DNA from: Schlesneria sp.
GTDB taxonomy: Bacteria > Planctomycetota > Planctomycetia > Planctomycetales > Planctomycetaceae
NCBI GenBank assembly: GCA_028291515.1
Contig: JAQGHU010000110.1
Location: 1-64,000 of the forward strand
Direction of reading: 5' to 3'
DNA length: 64,000 nt
The translations under genes and the position numbers were made by a program. The notes under the pieces are model-generated. The model made no database searches, had not been told where the DNA came from, and saw nothing but the letters and a program-made list of their open reading frames with translations. This document shows positions 17,444 to 26,213 of the stretch, one piece after another (position 1 is the stretch's first letter; the number at the start of each line of letters is the position of its first letter).

Positions 17444-19444
17444 TCAACCAAGCCGACCGAACTGCCGATCCAGCTCCATCCGACTGAGTGACAAGGCTGT
17501 GGGACGACCGTGGGGGCAATGGTGTGCGTCGTCCACCAGATGTCGTTGCTGCAGAAGACTTTCGATCTCCTCTTGGGATAGCCGTTGACCCGCTTTCACT
17601 GCCGCCTTGCAACTCATCATATGCAGCAGTTCATCCAGAATATCGCGGCGTGCCGAGCTTTGCATCCCGGTCGCTCCGCCGCCATCCAGTTTGACAAGCA
17701 GTTCGCGGAGAAGTTCGTTTAAATCGACCTTGCGGAGCATGGCGGGATACCGCGTGACCAGCACGGTCCCGTTCCCGAAATCTTCCAATCCCAAGCCGGC
17801 TTTATCAAAGGCTTCCGATTGCTCCAGCAACGCGGCCGCTTCGGTCGTGGTGAGTTCAATCGGTTGCGGAACAAGCAATCGTTGCGATTCCACTGCGCCC
17901 GCCAGGACTCGCGAACGCAGATGCTCGTACACAATCCGTTCGTGCAGAGCATGCTGATCGATGACAGTCATGCCGTCGGGAGTTTCCAGAACCAGATAAC
18001 AGTCGTGAATCTGAATGGCCCTGGCATCCGGTGCCTGGATCGGTTGGGCTTCGTAAGCCGCCTGCAGCGTCGTCGCAGCAGAAATATGATCCGCTGGCGT
18101 CGCATCTGCGGCATCGGCTTCCGGATTTTCGACCGTTGCCAATTCGGCGTCAGGATCGAGGCCGCGATCTTTGCTCGCGGGCTGTGCGTCCACCGGCCTC
18201 TGCACGGAATCGATCGTCGATTCAACGCTGGAGTGTCGCGCACCGTCATTGGCGGGCATGGCAATGTTCGGCAGTTCCGCAGGGAAGGGCCGGAACGGAG
18301 CGATCGGGTTGGTTCCGCCAATTCGCTGTGCGGCCCAGTCGCCAAATTCAGATGTCAACTCGCGTTGGCGATTGACTGGCGCGGGCGGGGCAAAGCCCGT
18401 CAGGCCGCCCGACCCGGCTCCGACGGCAGCGGGCAGGCGAAGCTGGCTTTGAATGTCCAAGCTCAAAAACTTTGATCGAATCATCGACAGCAGCTGTCGG
18501 AACAATTGCTGGCTATCGCGAAACCGCACTTCGACCTTCGTGGGATGCACGTTCACGTCGACGCGGTCTGGCGGCAGTTCGATGAATAAGAATGCCACAG
18601 GTTGTCGGCCGATCATCAGCAACCCGCGATACGATTCGGTCAACGCATGCATCAGCGATCGATCGTTGATGCAACGCCCATTCAAAAACAGGTATTGCTG
18701 CTTGCGAGACGACTTGGAGTTATTCGGATGACCGACATAGCCCCAGATGCGAGTCCCATCCTGTGTTGATTCGACCGGGATCAACTGGTCGGCGACCTCA
18801 GCCCCGTAAAACAGGCGAATGCGATCCAACGGCCGATCGGTGGCGGGCAACTCGTGCACAATCTTGTCGTTGTGACGCAGCACCAAGTGCAGCCGAGGAT
18901 TTGCCAGCGCGATCTTCGCGAACTGCTCGGCGATGTGACCGAACTCGGTGGAGATTGTTTTTAGGAACTTGCGCCGTACCGGCGTGTTCTCGAACAGGTT
19001 CCGGATCTCGATTTGCGTGCCAAACGGACAGCCACAGGACCGCGGCGCTTCGACGCGACCGAGGTCCACGGTCAACTCGACGCCATGCGGCTGATCCTCT
19101 TGTCGACTCCGAATTCGCAGTCGGCTGACTTCGGCGACGGACGCCATCGCCTCGCCGCGAAAGCCCATCGTCTGCACGTCGAACAGATCGTCAGCACTGC
19201 GGATCTTGCTGGTCGCGTGGCTGGTGACCGTCAGGATCAGGTCGTCGGGGTGGATCCCCTCGCCATCGTCGACGATCCGGATCAACTCCGTCCCCCCTGC
19301 AACAACATCGACTTCAATCCGTGTCGACAGGGCGTCCAGGCTGTTCTCGAGCAGTTCCTTCACGACGCTGGACGGACGCTCGATGACCTCGCCGGCCGCG
19401 ATTTTATTGATGACGCTCGGTGACAGTTGCTGAATGCGGGGCAT
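17444..19444 (-). CDS. mutL: DNA mismatch repair protein MutL
   Basis: A 666-residue mismatch-repair ATPase and nicking endonuclease that acts after MutS. The N-terminal GHKL ATPase domain shows VINKIAAGEVIERP, ELLENSLDA and DDGEGI. The middle transducer domain is followed by a low-complexity linker (about 340-470). The C-terminal domain has the endonuclease motif DQHALHERIVYE near residue 497 and CPHGRPT near the end. This marks it as the nicking MutL type found in bacteria lacking MutH. The ATG at 19444 begins at the conserved MPRIQQLS; a start 24 bases upstream is also in frame. Confidence 0.97.
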   Translation of the reverse strand: MPRIQQLSPSVINKIAAGEVIERPSSVVKELLENSLDALSTRIEVDVVAGGTELIRIVDDGEGIHPDDLILTVTSHATSKIRSADDLFDVQTMGFRGEAMASVAEVSRLRIRSRQEDQPHGVELTVDLGRVEAPRSCGCPFGTQIEIRNLFENTPVRRKFLKTISTEFGHIAEQFAKIALANPRLHLVLRHNDKIVHELPATDRPLDRIRLFYGAEVADQLIPVESTQDGTRIWGYVGHPNNSKSSRKQQYLFLNGRCINDRSLMHALTESYRGLLMIGRQPVAFLFIELPPDRVDVNVHPTKVEVRFRDSQQLFRQLLSMIRSKFLSLDIQSQLRLPAAVGAGSGGLTGFAPPAPVNRQRELTSEFGDWAAQRIGGTNPIAPFRPFPAELPNIAMPANDGARHSSVESTIDSVQRPVDAQPASKDRGLDPDAELATVENPEADAADATPADHISAATTLQAAYEAQPIQAPDARAIQIHDCYLVLETPDGMTVIDQHALHERIVYEHLRSRVLAGAVESQRLLVPQPIELTTTEAAALLEQSEAFDKAGLGLEDFGNGTVLVTRYPAMLRKVDLNELLRELLVKLDGGGATGMQSSARRDILDELLHMMSCKAAVKAGQRLSQEEIESLLQQRHLVDDAHHCPHGRPTALSLSRMELDRQFGRLG

Positions 19445-19536
19445 GGCTGACGAATGAATAAATGGCACAAGTGAGTTGGACGCGACGCCAGGAACGCCGT
19501 CCCTCCAATATCCCCGAAACTCGGCTCACTATCCAG

Positions 19537-20247
19537 TTACATTTCACTCTGATGATCATGACTACGAAAGCGGGCCGCTTCCTGCTGCCTGGCTTCGGCA
19601 AGCAGGTTGATTTCGTGCTCGATTTCCAGACGCTGTCGAGCCACCGCTTCATCGAATTTCTGCAGGACTCCCAAAGCCTTGTCTTTCGACGCGACGAGTC
19701 CAATCAACAGGTACTGACCGATCGCCATGCCGTAACAAATCCAGCCCGCAGTCTCATCGGGCCAGATCACTGCCAGAATCGCCAGCACGGGAGAAGAGCG
19801 GTTCAGATGCTGGCAGATCAATCCCTTGCCCAAGGACGGCAGATAGCGGATCAGGCTCCAAACCACCCGGCCTCGTTCTATTTTGGGAGGCTGCGGACCA
19901 GGATAGATCAAGGCAAACAGCGATTGGTCGGGCATTCCTTCGATCACGCCGATCGCCAGCAGCAGGCGACCGCCCATGAAAAACACGGACTCACGAGTCT
20001 CGGGGCGGACCCAACCGAAAATCGTCGATTCCATGTTCTGCGTCGCAATCAGCAGCAGCAGAGCTCCGCGGAACCATTGCTCTAGATCTTTTTCCAGCTC
20101 CTCGTCCAGATCGTTCACTCGGACAACGCGGCGGACAAACATCCGGAAGATCGGGATCGCGATGAAGCCGAGAAACAAGCGCACGATCGGCTTCAATAGC
20201 GGTTGCAACAGCCGCGTCGGCAGCAGAAGTTGCAACAGTTCGTTCAC
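19537..20247 (-). CDS. Membrane protein of unknown function
   Basis: This is a 236-residue protein I do not recognise. Hydrophobic stretches occur near the N-terminus (LFLGFIAIPIFRMF, about 25-38), around LEQWFRGALLLLIATQ, around FFMGGRLLLAIGVIEG and around WICYGMAIGQYLLIGLVAS, suggesting three or four membrane segments. An acidic stretch (DLDEELEKDLEQ) and a charged, probably helical C-terminus (from about 195) lie in soluble parts. It lies 92 bases upstream of mutL on the same strand. No catalytic motif is visible. Confidence 0.75.
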   Translation of the reverse strand: MNELLQLLLPTRLLQPLLKPIVRLFLGFIAIPIFRMFVRRVVRVNDLDEELEKDLEQWFRGALLLLIATQNMESTIFGWVRPETRESVFFMGGRLLLAIGVIEGMPDQSLFALIYPGPQPPKIERGRVVWSLIRYLPSLGKGLICQHLNRSSPVLAILAVIWPDETAGWICYGMAIGQYLLIGLVASKDKALGVLQKFDEAVARQRLEIEHEINLLAEARQQEAARFRSHDHQSEM

Positions 20248-20350
20248 TGGAAGTCCGTTCTTGTTTCAGTTTGCTGAAGTTGAGTTGGCCGCTGATCCGA
20301 GTGGCACGCCCTGAGTCATCGAAGGATAACAATATCCTTGACTCAATGCG

Positions 20351-20722
20351 CTAAGCCGGTTCGGCCGCGGGCTTCCTTGGCTTTCCGAGTATCAAATAGG
20401 CGGAGAGAAGGGTGAGTGGAAGGGCCAGTGACCAGTAAGGGATGGTGTTGAAGTCCAGATCGTAGGGTGAGCGCGGGCTGCTCGCATGAGTGGTCCAACC
20501 AGTCTCATAGCCGATCGTGGGAGCATCACCACAATTTTGCCAACCGAATTCCCCGTTGCGGGATTGAATGGCAAGAAGCGGCCCTCTACGCGGTCCATTC
20601 AGCCAGATCGCGAACAGATCTGTCACGGCATGGCTTCTGATCCAAAGCGTTGCGATCTCGCACGCCATGACCAGCGTGACACACCCAACTTTTCGCCTCC
20701 AGCCTCGAAAGAACTCACCCAT
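20351..20722 (-). CDS. Small two-TM protein, GWRRKVGC/IPYWS family, copy 2
   Basis: This is a 123-residue protein with an N-terminal hydrophobic segment after FFRGWRRKVGCVTLVMA and a C-terminal one in IPYWSLALPLTLLSAYLIL, ending in a basic/proline-rich tail. The middle (about 35-90) is variable between copies. The first residues and the last hydrophobic helix match the product of 20732-21229 and the broken copy at 10598-11025. It starts 9 bases after the stop of its neighbour, so the two form a tandem pair co-transcribed on the minus strand. The function is unknown. Because the family also occurs away from the reverse transcriptase, a dedicated role with it is not established. Confidence 0.75.
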   Translation of the reverse strand: MGEFFRGWRRKVGCVTLVMACEIATLWIRSHAVTDLFAIWLNGPRRGPLLAIQSRNGEFGWQNCGDAPTIGYETGWTTHASSPRSPYDLDFNTIPYWSLALPLTLLSAYLILGKPRKPAAEPA

Positions 20723-20731
20723 CGGTCAAGC

Positions 20732-21229
20732 TCAGGTAGTTGGTTTTGGTCGCTGGCGTGGCTTGGAAAGGAGTAACCACGTGGAAAGGCTGGTCAGAGG
20801 GATCGTGACGGACCAATAGGGGATAACGCATTTAAAGACGGTAGGGGAAACGGCATCTTGTCCGAAGCTGCTTAATGACCATGACGCGGCGTTCAGAATC
20901 CGATCTGAAACAATTGGCTGTGGAGCGAGGGCACCAAACGTTTCCCACTGAAATAGCGAGAGTGGCGGCAATCCTCGTTGTGTCCATACTACAAAATTCT
21001 CGTACCTGAAAATGTGAAGTCTTCCCCGTGTCGAATCAATCGCAATCTGTTGCGGAAACACATTGATCGATACAACATCTTCGTGAAGTAGACTTCTCAC
21101 CCACGCTGTCGCCAGCACCAACGCCCCCACTAGTGCTAGACAGCCTACTTTTCGTTGCCAACTGCGGAAGAATGTGTGGCACGCTCCGAATTCTTCGCAG
21201 ACCTGGCCTCGCAAGACACTTCTCCGCAT
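20732..21229 (-). CDS. Small two-TM protein, GWRRKVGC/IPYWS family, copy 3
   Basis: This is a 165-residue paralogue of the product of 20351-20722. The family signature appears as FFRSWQRKVGCLALVGALV near residues 20-38 and IPYWSVTIPLTSLSTWLLL near the C-terminus, giving two predicted membrane helices. The loop between them (about 45-125) is longer than in the neighbour and shows no known motif. The N-terminal 19 residues before the signature are extra, and the true start may lie closer to the signature. The gene begins 59 bases after the reverse transcriptase stop on the same strand, so it could be part of that transcript. Confidence 0.72.
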   Translation of the reverse strand: MRRSVLRGQVCEEFGACHTFFRSWQRKVGCLALVGALVLATAWVRSLLHEDVVSINVFPQQIAIDSTRGRLHIFRYENFVVWTQRGLPPLSLFQWETFGALAPQPIVSDRILNAASWSLSSFGQDAVSPTVFKCVIPYWSVTIPLTSLSTWLLLSKPRQRPKPTT

Positions 21230-21288
21230 CCCATTATTGAGTTTGCAATTTGCAATCGCTTTCTCAACGCATCAAACGATGAGAAGGA

Positions 21289-22620
21289 TCACCGTCGCCA
21301 ATTGATCTCATTGTAAATCGACAGCAATTTCTCACCGCGATCCGCATTCAACTGCAAAACATGCGCGATTCGACCACGCAAATGGGCCGCAAAATCGGCC
21401 ACGCCCTGGCGGTTTTGTGTGGATGGTCCCAAGCGGACGCAATTTGTCAGGATCGCCTTCAGATGATCGAAGTCCGCGCGTTTGACGTTGGTCTTGGTGT
21501 TGACCACGACACCCGCAATCGATTGCCGCTGATTGGCTCGCAGCACCTGTCGCTTCTGGCGATTCGATTGGAACCGCTCGCGCCGAATGATCTGTTCGAC
21601 CAGCGGGATCAGCGTCCGCAGGCCGGCTGACAGTTCCACCGGTCCGGAGATCGTCAGGTCGTCCGCATACCGAGTGAACTGCGCTCCAAATGACTTCGCC
21701 ATTCCAGTCAGCCGAGCATCCAGGTGAAACGCTGAGAGATTCGCCAGCGCGGGTGACGTCGGAGCTCCCTGCGGCAAATGGCGCCGTAGATAGGGTAGCA
21801 GTGCATACAGCTTCGCGCGGTCGAACGGAAGGTTGCTGGGTACCGCCGTGGTGGTCAGTAACCCCAGCCAGATGGCCGCTTCGCGTGAATATCCTAACCT
21901 GCGAAAGATCGCGACCACGCGCGAGAAGCCGACGGTGGTGTAAAAGTTCGTCAGGTCGAACTTCACCACGATCCCCTGGCCCACATGCGGGACCGCGTTC
22001 GTCACGATGGAACGTCCCGGCACAAACCCGTGTGCCGCAGGATGCGTCGCCACGCGATCCAGAATCTCACGCAGAATCTTGACCTGAACCTGTTTCAAGG
22101 TCTGCTTCGGCGACTCAATCAGCCGGACTCCGCCCGAACGTTTTTGACGCCACGTATAGTGATAATGAGCCTTCTCGGGGGAAACGGCGTTTCCCGCCGA
22201 GAAGCGATGTACCAGCCACGCCACCTTATTCAGTGGTAAGCCAAGCCAGTCGGCCAGTTGTTCGGGTGTGTGAAAGACCGGCAGTCCGCATTGCCCCAGC
22301 AGCGCTTCGTCGCCGTCATCGCTGAGATTGAGGTATTGCCCGGTCCGTGAACCGAAGCGAGCGAATCGGTAGGGGGAAGCCCCTGCCACTTCCAGGCAAG
22401 GCTGCTTACCTTGTTGCCGTCGACGCAATGCCTCGTGCTGAGCGGAAGGGACCAGCCGAGTCCGTGATCTGATCTTCGGCGCGCGTCGATTCGGCTTGCT
22501 CACCGAGTCGGTTGACGTGGTACGTTCCGGACGTGTTGTCAGACTTCCATCAGACTCGCGGTCTGATGTTGGCCCACTTCGTCCACCGAACAATCCGAAC
22601 AACCATGAAAATAACCCCAT
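21289..22620 (-). CDS. Retron-like reverse transcriptase
   Basis: This is a 443-residue RNA-directed DNA polymerase. The first 90 residues are basic and low-complexity, then a helical region precedes the RT fingers and palm. Motifs in order: SGGVRLIESPK, HGFVPGRSIVTNAVPH (about 195-211, containing the NAxxH signature of retron RTs), FDLTNFYTT, LPQGAPTSPALANL (about 282-295), RYADDLTISG with the catalytic YADD (about 317-320), and QSIAGVVVN, where retrons usually read VTG. There is no maturase, integrase or endonuclease domain, so a group II intron or transposon is unlikely. The start has AGGATG upstream. The leader at 22621-22860 holds candidate structured RNA, and two small 2TM genes follow on the same strand. 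A retron or retron-like defence unit is plausible but unproven. Confidence 0.88.
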   Translation of the reverse strand: MGLFSWLFGLFGGRSGPTSDRESDGSLTTRPERTTSTDSVSKPNRRAPKIRSRTRLVPSAQHEALRRRQQGKQPCLEVAGASPYRFARFGSRTGQYLNLSDDGDEALLGQCGLPVFHTPEQLADWLGLPLNKVAWLVHRFSAGNAVSPEKAHYHYTWRQKRSGGVRLIESPKQTLKQVQVKILREILDRVATHPAAHGFVPGRSIVTNAVPHVGQGIVVKFDLTNFYTTVGFSRVVAIFRRLGYSREAAIWLGLLTTTAVPSNLPFDRAKLYALLPYLRRHLPQGAPTSPALANLSAFHLDARLTGMAKSFGAQFTRYADDLTISGPVELSAGLRTLIPLVEQIIRRERFQSNRQKRQVLRANQRQSIAGVVVNTKTNVKRADFDHLKAILTNCVRLGPSTQNRQGVADFAAHLRGRIAHVLQLNADRGEKLLSIYNEINWRR

Positions 22621-23042
22621 GAAGTGACATCCTGAGACACTTGGCGATCCGTCCGAGATGCGAGATCTCGCTCACTCCGCAGGGTTATTAAACATCAAGT
22701 CGGCTCATGGGCCGCACAACCGATCCACTAGCGAATTGTCGTCACGGTCCTGTCGACCGTGACGACAATTCACACCACGAATCTCGAACAATTGAGCGAC
22801 CGCGGGGTAACCCCGCAGCATTCCGCACGCCCCGTAAAGGACGTGAGAATTAGTCTTATGCGACCCATGAGTCGACCGCGACATGGTAGCGGATCAAACA
22901 AACAGTGGCTAGGGGATTGCCTTTCGGACAGGGGCGGCGACATTCACTTTCCTGGCATCCGATCTCAGCGGGTTTCCCGTCCGTCCGATTCACGCTACAG
23001 TCCGCTGGAAATTTGCTTTTTACCGCGGAGATGCCGTTCGCC
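22621..23042. other. Divergent intergenic region between reverse transcriptase and M50 protease
   Basis: About 420 bases without a convincing gene. It must hold promoters for the minus-strand reverse transcriptase and the plus-strand protease. It contains two perfect hairpins (22733-22771 and 22802-22816), a 12-base palindrome at 22660-22671, and complementary 7-mers at 22668-22674 and 22793-22799 that would enclose the larger hairpin. Confidence 0.6.
22668..22816 (-). ncRNA. Candidate structured RNA (msr-msd-like) upstream of the reverse transcriptase
   Basis: Directly upstream of the RT, on its strand, lies a perfect 17-bp stem (22733-22749 with 22755-22771, 5-base loop) and a 6-bp GC-only stem with a TAA loop (22802-22807 with 22811-22816). 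Complementary 7-mers at 22793-22799 and 22668-22674 could close a helix around the larger hairpin, like the a1/a2 pairing of retron RNAs. The position matches retron architecture. The order of small and large hairpins is not typical, a 7-base match can arise by chance, and the 17-bp palindrome could simply be another intergenic repeat. Confidence 0.3.
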
Positions 23043-23711
23043 ATGTTTGGAACCGAGCCGACCCCATTTGACGTGCGCCTGCAGGCATTTCGCATTCCGA
23101 TTCGCGTCCATCCCTCCTTCTGGATCGTAGCCGCAGTTTTGCGATGGGATCCGGACCGCCTCGATATCGTATTCTTATCCGCCATGTGCTTGTTCGTGTC
23201 CATTCTCATCCACGAACTGGGCCATGCATTGACCGCAGAAGCATTCGGCTGGCAATCCGAAATCATTCTTTACTGGGGCGGCGGACTGGCCATATCACAA
23301 CGATACCACAATCGGACTCCCTGGCGCGAAATTGCCGTCTCGCTGGCCGGTCCATTCGCGGGTTTTGGCTTGTACGCCCTGACACGGCTGACTATGCGCC
23401 TGCTCCCGGCCCACTTGATTACCGAACGAGTCGCCATCGTCATCGCCATAATGTTATTTCTCAATCTTTGGTGGGGCCTCGTCAACCTGTTGCCCGTACT
23501 CCCCTTGGACGGAGGGCAGGTGTGCCGCTCGTTTCTGACATGGTGCCGATTGCGCGATCCCGACCACGCCACGGCGACAATCGGCGTGGTCGTCGCGGGA
23601 CTGGCTGCAGCGTTCTTCTTTACACAGTCGCACAATAATTTCGCCGGCATGATGTTCGCCATGTTCTGCATACAAAATCTTGCCATGCTCCAATCCGGCC
23701 GTCGCTGGTGA
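23043..23711 (+). CDS. Site-2 protease family (M50) intramembrane metalloprotease
   Basis: This is a 222-residue polytopic membrane zinc protease. The metal motif HELGH is in a hydrophobic segment near residue 60, and the second motif with the third ligand is NLLPVLPLDGGQV near residue 155. It is short and has no PDZ or CBS domain, so it belongs to the compact M50 group, not RseP. I chose the ATG at 23043 because GGAG lies about 11 bases upstream and the product starts at MFGTEPTPFDVRL; an ATG at 23031 lies too close to that site. Family members cut membrane-bound regulators such as anti-sigma factors. Two membrane-anchored sigma-linked proteins are encoded nearby, but no direct link is shown. 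Confidence 0.9.
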   Translation: MFGTEPTPFDVRLQAFRIPIRVHPSFWIVAAVLRWDPDRLDIVFLSAMCLFVSILIHELGHALTAEAFGWQSEIILYWGGGLAISQRYHNRTPWREIAVSLAGPFAGFGLYALTRLTMRLLPAHLITERVAIVIAIMLFLNLWWGLVNLLPVLPLDGGQVCRSFLTWCRLRDPDHATATIGVVVAGLAAAFFFTQSHNNFAGMMFAMFCIQNLAMLQSGRRW

Positions 23712-23835
23712 GGCTTACTTGAACCGGATTCTCACATTTCTCACCGATGATTCAGGTAATTCACGTTGACGTCACAATCTGGGTGCTGATACAAGCCTGT
23801 GGATTCATAATCGGTCAATTCCACGGAAGGAAACC

Positions 23836-24207
23836 ATGACCCGACAGGCTTGGACAATCGCGTTATTACTAGTCGCCGCTTTGGGAACTGCCGGATTGGG
23901 ACTGCTGACAGCCAGCGAACCCGCCATTCCACGACAACGAGTTTCCCCCAAGCTGCTGAAAGAGTCTGCGGACCACCCTGTCGTCGTCACCGCCACGGCA
24001 ACCCATTCGGTGAGCCGCACACTCCAAGACCTGCGTGCATTGGCCGGGGATTTAGAAACAGCCGGTCAAAAGGCCGAAGTCGCCCGCTTGAATACGTGCA
24101 TCAAGGAAATCGTCCGCCGGAACGAGCAAGAGCTAATGGAAAAGAAAGCTCTGGTCGCTCGCCTGACCGCGGAAATCGAAGACCTGAAAACGGCAATCGG
24201 TCAATAA
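23836..24207 (+). CDS. Small exported coiled-coil protein
   Basis: This is a 123-residue protein of unknown function. The N-terminus MTRQAWTIALLLVAALG is a signal peptide or membrane anchor. Residues about 60-120 are strongly charged and heptad-like (for example ELMEKKALVARLTAEIEDLK), predicting a coiled coil. GGAA lies upstream of the ATG. It is followed 66 bases later by the DUF1573-type gene on the same strand. Confidence 0.7.
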   Translation: MTRQAWTIALLLVAALGTAGLGLLTASEPAIPRQRVSPKLLKESADHPVVVTATATHSVSRTLQDLRALAGDLETAGQKAEVARLNTCIKEIVRRNEQELMEKKALVARLTAEIEDLKTAIGQ

Positions 24208-24273
24208 GACTGGTGATTGCTCACTCACAGACCTGACTTCTGGCCCTCAAATCGAATAGTTGGAGCCCTCGAC

Positions 24274-25071
24274 ATGGCAGTCTCGGCGAAACTCGGAACG
24301 CTGGCTATGGCTTTGGCTCCATTCATCTGGTCGGTGGTGGTCCATTCGGGGGCGGCTCCGACTCCGCTCTCAATCACGGTTCCGGAACGACCCGGCTTAG
24401 CATTTCGCCAATACGCTGTCGATCTGGGGCCGATTCAGCCCACGCCGGAAGCCCGAGCCACATTCGTGTTTGCGAACCGCGGCAAGTCAGCGGTCGATAT
24501 CACGGCAGTCGATCCCAGTTGCAGCTGCCTGGTCTCGCGTGTCGATCAAAAGCATTTTGAACCCGGCGAAGAGGGCCGAATCGTACTGCGTATCCAACCG
24601 ATGAAGGAACAATCGGGGGTCAAGGAATTGTTTGCGGATGTTTCCTACACCGATCCCGAACCGCGTCAGGTCCGTTTGACGTTCAAGCTGAGTATCCCCG
24701 AACGACAGATGACTGTGTCGCCCCCAGCCCTGATGGTCTATCACCCGGAGGGGAGCGATAGCACGGATGCCACGTTCACCGTCACTGATGGTCGCAAGAA
24801 ATCGTTCGAAATCACCGAAGTCGCATCAACTTCGGAATTGGTCTCACCGGTGATCGGCGAACGAGCTCTAACGCCGACCGGTGAATGGACTCAGACTGTC
24901 AAGGTGACTGTTCCTGGGGCATTGCCAGTCGGCAAGCACCAGGTCATGATTCGAATCAAGACGTCGGATCCCGGCTACCCCGAACTTCGCGTCCCAATGA
25001 TGCTACAGGGACCGATCCCTGCGGAAGGCGCCGCGGACGAAGATCACGAACACGCCCATCCGGCCAAATGA
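24274..25071 (+). CDS. Exported DUF1573-type protein
   Basis: A 265-residue secreted protein. After a signal peptide (to about residue 30), an immunoglobulin-like DUF1573 domain covers about 40-150, with the typical ATFVFANRGKSAVDI strand and the Cys-containing DPSCSCLVSRV segment. A second beta-rich domain continues to about 255, and the tail is acidic/His-rich (DEDHEHAHPAK). DUF1573 is common in planctomycetes and Bacteroidetes, and its function is not defined. I chose the ATG at 24274 because GGAG lies 9 bases upstream. Confidence 0.85.
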   Translation: MAVSAKLGTLAMALAPFIWSVVVHSGAAPTPLSITVPERPGLAFRQYAVDLGPIQPTPEARATFVFANRGKSAVDITAVDPSCSCLVSRVDQKHFEPGEEGRIVLRIQPMKEQSGVKELFADVSYTDPEPRQVRLTFKLSIPERQMTVSPPALMVYHPEGSDSTDATFTVTDGRKKSFEITEVASTSELVSPVIGERALTPTGEWTQTVKVTVPGALPVGKHQVMIRIKTSDPGYPELRVPMMLQGPIPAEGAADEDHEHAHPAK

Positions 25072-25098
25072 TTGTTGTCTGCTGTAGCCGTTCTTGGC

Positions 25099-25169
25099 CG
25101 TCATTCCCGCGCAGGCGGGAATCCAGCGAACGACGGAACGGATGGATTCCCGCCTGCGCGGGAATGACG
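25099..25169. repeat. 27-bp REP-like inverted repeat
   Basis: Arms at 25099-25125 and 25143-25169 are exact reverse complements over 27 bases with a 17-base spacer. The arms contain the CATTCCCGCGCAGGCGGGAA core known as a repetitive extragenic palindrome in many proteobacterial and other genomes. It lies 27 bases after the DUF1573-type stop and may end or stabilise that transcript. Confidence 0.88.
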
Positions 25170-25258
25170 ATGCCTCATTTGCATTCGAGCGACCTGCCCG
25201 CTACGACAATAGTGTGTCGACTACATCGGTCGCACATCGTCTCCAAGTTCGATAGCGT

Positions 25259-26140
25259 TTGGCTGTGGTGAACCAACAATCCGATCCTGATCCGTGCCCT
25301 TCTGCCCGCACACGCTGGTGGCGCGGAATCCTCTGCTGGTTGACGTTTCTGGTCACACCGCTGGGCTGGTTCTGTCGCGGCCGCCTCATTCGGCGAATGG
25401 AGCCTGAACGGTTGGAACATGGCCTGGTCATGGTTCTAACCGGGATCGAAGGCCGCAGCTTTCTGAACGTCGGCCTGTTGTCTGGCCTGATCGATGGTGG
25501 CGTTCGCAGTGCGATGGAGATCGTCGACTGGACCACGGGAAACCGGCTCCTTGCCCTGTTTCACCTGCGTGGCTGGAAACGTAACAATCGAGTCGCCCTG
25601 GAACTGGCTAATAAAGTGATTGCCTATCAGGATCAGTATCCCAGCCGCCCGGTCTGGCTCGTGGGGCACTCAGGTGGCGGAGGGATGGCGCTGCTGATTG
25701 CTGGTGCTCTGCCACCGGGTCGGAAAGTGACCGGCATCGTGATGCTGGCCACGGCGGTGTCGCCCCGCGTCGATTTTGGTCCCGCTCTGGCAAACGTGCA
25801 GACGAGCATCTGGAACTACTATTCTTGGTTCGACCTCTTCTTTCTGTGGTTTGGCACCACGGTCTTGGGGACGATCGACGGCCCGCACGGTCCGGCCGCC
25901 GGCGCGATCGGTTTGCGAAGCGACAAGGTGCAAGAGGCCGAGTCGATCGGCCGACTGATTCAGGTTCCCTGGCACTGGCGAATGATCAAGCAGTTCAACC
26001 TCGGCGAGCATTTTGGCTGCGTTCACCGCGTATTTGTTGCGGAGGAGGTCGCACCTCTAATCCGAGCCAGCGAAGCCTGCAGGGATGACGCCGAGGCCGA
26101 CGAGGCGCGCAAATCGAGTCCGCAGTTGCATTTGGCGTGA
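25259..26140 (+). CDS. Membrane-anchored alpha/beta hydrolase
   Basis: This is a protein of about 290 residues with an alpha/beta-hydrolase core. The nucleophile elbow GHSGGGG is near residue 137, after PSRPVWLV. An N-terminal hydrophobic segment (ILCWLTFLVTPLGWF, about 24-38) may anchor it, and another (YSWFDLFFLWFGTTV) lies near residue 190. The likely acid and His are in the last 90 residues, but I cannot assign them. There is no ATG; the frame opens at TTG 25259 with in-frame GTG at 25265 and 25268, so the start is uncertain. The substrate is unknown. It is followed by a sigma factor on the same strand. Confidence 0.78.
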   Translation: MAVVNQQSDPDPCPSARTRWWRGILCWLTFLVTPLGWFCRGRLIRRMEPERLEHGLVMVLTGIEGRSFLNVGLLSGLIDGGVRSAMEIVDWTTGNRLLALFHLRGWKRNNRVALELANKVIAYQDQYPSRPVWLVGHSGGGGMALLIAGALPPGRKVTGIVMLATAVSPRVDFGPALANVQTSIWNYYSWFDLFFLWFGTTVLGTIDGPHGPAAGAIGLRSDKVQEAESIGRLIQVPWHWRMIKQFNLGEHFGCVHRVFVAEEVAPLIRASEACRDDAEADEARKSSPQLHLA

Positions 26141-26213
26141 CTGTCGCCGTACCATCTGCACACTGCGAGATCTCCCGCCTGATCCCTCGCCTTTTGCTTT
26201 TTGGACCGCGACT

